A stretch of 64,000 nt of DNA from Streptomyces meridianus (GTDB taxonomy: Bacteria; Actinomycetota; Actinomycetes; Streptomycetales; Streptomycetaceae). Position numbers and translations under genes: made by a program. Where the stretch lies: positions 1 to 64,000 of the forward strand of contig NZ_JAMQGM010000028.1 in the NCBI RefSeq assembly GCF_023703325.1, written 5' to 3'. Shown piece after piece: positions 61,607 through 64,000 of the stretch (its first letter is position 1; each line of letters begins with the position of its first letter). The notes under the pieces are model-generated. The model was given only the letters and a program-made list of their open reading frames with translations. It was not told where the DNA came from and searched no databases.

Positions 61607-62922
61607 GGTCCCTTCGGCCGGCAGGGCGCCGGCGGGGCGCGGGCGCGGCAGTCGTCTGGGCGGCTGCCGGAGCGGTGCTGCTGACCGGCTGCGGGTTCGA
61701 CGGGCTGAGCGATCTGCCGCTGCCCGGCGGGGCCGCCACCGGCGACGACGCCTACCGGGTCACCGTGCAGTTCCGGGACGTGCTCGACCTCGTGCCGCAG
61801 TCCGCGGTGAAGGTCAACAACGTCACCGTGGGCTCCGTCGAGAAGATCGAGCTGGACGGCTGGCAGGCCCGCGTCGTGCTGCGGGTCGCCGACTCGGTGA
61901 AGCTGCCGCACAACGCGGTCGCCGAGCTGAGCCAGACCAGCATGCTCGGCGAGAAGTACGTCGCGCTGGCAGCCCCGAAGGGCGTGCAGGCCGTCGGCCG
62001 GCTCGGGGACGGCGACCGGATCCCGCTGTCGCGCAGCAGCCGCAGCCAGGAGATCGAGGAGGTCCTGTCGGCACTGTCGGCCCTGCTCAACGGCGGTGGC
62101 GTGGCCCAACTTCATACGATCACTGTGGAGTTGAACAAGGCATTGGCGGGCCGCGAGAACCGGGTCAAGTCACTGCTGGCCGAGCTCGACACCTTCATCG
62201 GCGGGCTCGACAAGCAGCGCAAGGACATCGTCCGGGCGATGGAGGGACTGGACCGGCTGGCCCGGACGCTCCGCAAGGAGCAGGCCACGGTCAACCGGGC
62301 CGTCGACGAGATTCCGCCCGGCCTCGAGGTGCTGGCCGGGCAGCGCAAGAACCTCACGCGGATGCTGGCCGCCCTGGACGACCTCAGCACCGTCGGCACC
62401 AGGGTCGTCAAGGCGTCGCGGAACGACGTCGTCGCCAACCTCGAGAACCTCCGGCCGATCCTCGCCCGGCTCAACGAGGCGGGTGCGGACCTGCCCAACG
62501 CGCTGGAACTGCTGACGACCTACCCGTTCCCGCGCAGCGCCGCCGGCGCGATCAGGGGCGACTTCACGAACCTCAGGATCACCGCCGATCTGGATCTCGA
62601 GAGCGTCTACGGCAACCTGCCCGAGGATTCCGGCAAGCCGAAGCCCGGCAAGCCCGGCAAGCCGAAGGTGCCCGGCCTGCCGGACCTTCCCGTCCCGGAC
62701 CTGCCGGACCTGCCCGACACCGGCAAGCCGCCCGCGGTGCCCTGCATTCCGGGGGACGACTGCTCGGACGAGGAGAAGGACTCCGGTTCCGGGTCGCCGG
62801 ACGACGGCTCGCTGTGCCTGCCGCTGTGCACCGGCACCCAGGCCTCCTACCGGACCGCCGGCTATCCGAGCGGCGTGAACCGGGCGCTCGCCGAACTGCT
62901 GACCAGGGGGTTGCTGCCGTGA
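61603..62922 (+). CDS. mceE: Mce-family lipoprotein MceE
   Basis: A 439-residue lipoprotein: signal VVWAAAGAVLLTGCGFDG (lipobox LTGC), Mce domain YRVTVQFRDVLDLVPQSAVKVNNVTVGSVEKIEL, then a helical tail. Near residues 342-375 it has a KPGKPGKPK / LPDLPVPDLPDLPD proline repeat, an unusual extended linker, followed by a Cys-containing domain (IPGDDCSDEE, LCLPLCTGTQ). Mycobacterial MceE is likewise a lipoprotein. It overlaps mceF (GTGA). Confidence 0.92.
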   Translation: MRSLRPAGRRRGAGAAVVWAAAGAVLLTGCGFDGLSDLPLPGGAATGDDAYRVTVQFRDVLDLVPQSAVKVNNVTVGSVEKIELDGWQARVVLRVADSVKLPHNAVAELSQTSMLGEKYVALAAPKGVQAVGRLGDGDRIPLSRSSRSQEIEEVLSALSALLNGGGVAQLHTITVELNKALAGRENRVKSLLAELDTFIGGLDKQRKDIVRAMEGLDRLARTLRKEQATVNRAVDEIPPGLEVLAGQRKNLTRMLAALDDLSTVGTRVVKASRNDVVANLENLRPILARLNEAGADLPNALELLTTYPFPRSAAGAIRGDFTNLRITADLDLESVYGNLPEDSGKPKPGKPGKPKVPGLPDLPVPDLPDLPDTGKPPAVPCIPGDDCSDEEKDSGSGSPDDGSLCLPLCTGTQASYRTAGYPSGVNRALAELLTRGLLP

Positions 62923-64000
62923 TCACACGAACGGTCAAGTCGCAGCTGCTGGCCTTCGGCATCGTCACCGTGCTCGGCGTCTCCTACGTGGGCGCCGAGT
63001 ACGCCGGGCTGGCGGACCGGGTCTTCGACGACAGCTACACCGTGCGGGCCGACTTCGCCGAGTCCGGCGGCATCTTCCCGGGCGCGGAGGTCACCTACCG
63101 CGGGGTCCCGGTCGGCCGGGTCGGTGACCTCCACCTCCAGCGCAATGGCGTCGGCGTGGAACTCGACCTGGAGGACGACCCGTCCGTCCCCGCGGACACG
63201 CTGGCCGTCGTCGCCAACCGTTCGGCGATCGGCGAGCAGTACGTCGACCTCCAGCCGCGCTCCGACGACGGCCCGTACCTCGAGGACGGCAGCACCATCG
63301 AGCGCGGCGACACCCGCACCCCGCTGCCGTCGACGGATCTCGTCCTCGGCCTCGACCGGCTGGTGAACTCCGTGGACCGCAAGGACCTGCGGGTGACCGT
63401 CGACGAACTCGGCAAGGCGTTCGCCGGCAGCGGCCGGGACCTGTCCCGGCTGGTCGACTCCGGCAACGCGCTGGTCGACACGGCGGACGACTCGCTGCCG
63501 CAGACGGTCGAGCTGATCGAGGACTCCCGGACGGTCCTGAAGACCCAGCAGGACAAGGGGTCGGCGATCAAGTCGTTCTCGCGCGACCTCGCCGACCTCA
63601 CGGACACCCTGAAGGGCAGCGACGCTGACATCCGCAAGCTGATCGACAACGGCGACCCGGCCGCCCACCAGCTGGACTCGCTGCTGAAGGAGAACCGCAA
63701 GGCACTGCCGGTGCTGCTGGGCAACCTGATCAGCGGCGGACAGATCACCACGGCCCGGCTGCCCAACCTGGAACAGGTCCTGGTGACCTTCCCGGCCGTG
63801 GTGGCCGGCAGCTACACCGTGCAACCCGGTGACGGCACCACCCACTTCGGCATGGTCGTCAACGCGGACGACCCGCCCGCCTGCAAGCGCGGCTACGGCA
63901 CCCGGTGGCGGGATCCCTCGGACACGAGCGAGAGGCGGGCGAACACCTCGGCCCGCTGTGCGGAACCGCGCGGCAGCAAGACCTCGGTCCGGGGGGCCCA
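62919..64000 (+). CDS. mceF: Mce-family protein MceF, 3' truncated by window end
   Basis: The sixth Mce protein; about 360 residues are visible and no stop is reached. It begins at GTG 62919 (MITRTVKSQLLAFGIVTVLGVSYVGAEY, membrane anchor). The Mce domain YTVRADFAESGGIFPGAEVTYRGVPVGRVGDL is followed by a long helical tail. Two Cys near the visible end (PPACKRGYG, ARCAEP) resemble the C-terminal disulfide of other Mce proteins. The gene should end shortly beyond the window. Confidence 0.9.
   Translation, partial: MITRTVKSQLLAFGIVTVLGVSYVGAEYAGLADRVFDDSYTVRADFAESGGIFPGAEVTYRGVPVGRVGDLHLQRNGVGVELDLEDDPSVPADTLAVVANRSAIGEQYVDLQPRSDDGPYLEDGSTIERGDTRTPLPSTDLVLGLDRLVNSVDRKDLRVTVDELGKAFAGSGRDLSRLVDSGNALVDTADDSLPQTVELIEDSRTVLKTQQDKGSAIKSFSRDLADLTDTLKGSDADIRKLIDNGDPAAHQLDSLLKENRKALPVLLGNLISGGQITTARLPNLEQVLVTFPAVVAGSYTVQPGDGTTHFGMVVNADDPPACKRGYGTRWRDPSDTSERRANTSARCAEPRGSKTSVRGA

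Noticed and set aside
62630..62725. Short tandem repeat resembling a CRISPR
   Set aside because: It is the in-frame codon repeat of the Lys-Pro-Gly and Leu-Pro-Asp segment of MceE, not direct repeats with spacers.

Overview
This is high-GC actinobacterial chromosome, almost certainly Streptomyces. GTG and TTG starts are frequent, neighbouring genes are coupled by ATGA, GTGA or TTGA overlaps, and the gene content is typical: bldN with rsbN, rex-hemACD-hemB, class I LysRS, futalosine-pathway menaquinone genes, an Mce lipid-import locus and DUF2637/DUF3558/DUF4229/DUF5667 proteins. I saw no rRNA, tRNA, CRISPR array, prophage or transposase gene. The right edge cuts through mceF.

Layout. 0-9 kb: a HAD phosphatase, an AcuC-like deacetylase, a small excisionase-type HTH regulator beside the 32-residue ribosomal protein bS22, an SDR/acyltransferase pair, then the developmental sigma factor BldN and its anti-sigma factor RsbN, with a good sigma-BldN-type promoter in front of rsbN. 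9-15 kb: the redox repressor Rex with its operator, followed by hemA, hemC, a SUMT-HemD fusion and hemB, all translationally coupled. 15-25.9 kb: lactate permease, a PLP enzyme, a Phd/RelE toxin-antitoxin pair with a perfect 16-bp palindrome, divergent argS and lysS, a DUF2637 membrane protein and two DUF3558-like lipoproteins. 26-37 kb: RtcB, TrkH-TrkA potassium uptake, a three-gene membrane protein/DCC/TetR operon with paired operators, an SDR, a YnfA protein, a KhtT/KhtU-like cation-proton antiporter, and a flavin monooxygenase divergent from a TetR regulator.

37-52.9 kb is a respiratory-cofactor block: hemL, a phosphatase, a polysaccharide deacetylase lipoprotein, System II cytochrome c maturation (resA-ccdA-resB-ccsB), then menaquinone genes (UbiD family, mqnP, UbiX family, mqnE) with a rhomboid protease, a tiny coupled-looking ORF and an Lrp regulator among them. 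53-64 kb: a sigma factor carrying a C-terminal membrane anchor, then mceG-yrbE-yrbE-mceABCDEF.

A common theme is redox: Rex controls tetrapyrrole synthesis, and heme, cytochrome c and menaquinone genes lie within about 40 kb. The observations I rate highest are a pair of related ~70-bp inverted-repeat elements whose ends supply stop codons to flanking genes, the DCC/TetR operon with its two operators, the degenerate methyltransferase half of the HemD fusion, and the membrane-anchored sigma factor preceding the Mce operon. No wholly new defence or biosynthetic system was evident.
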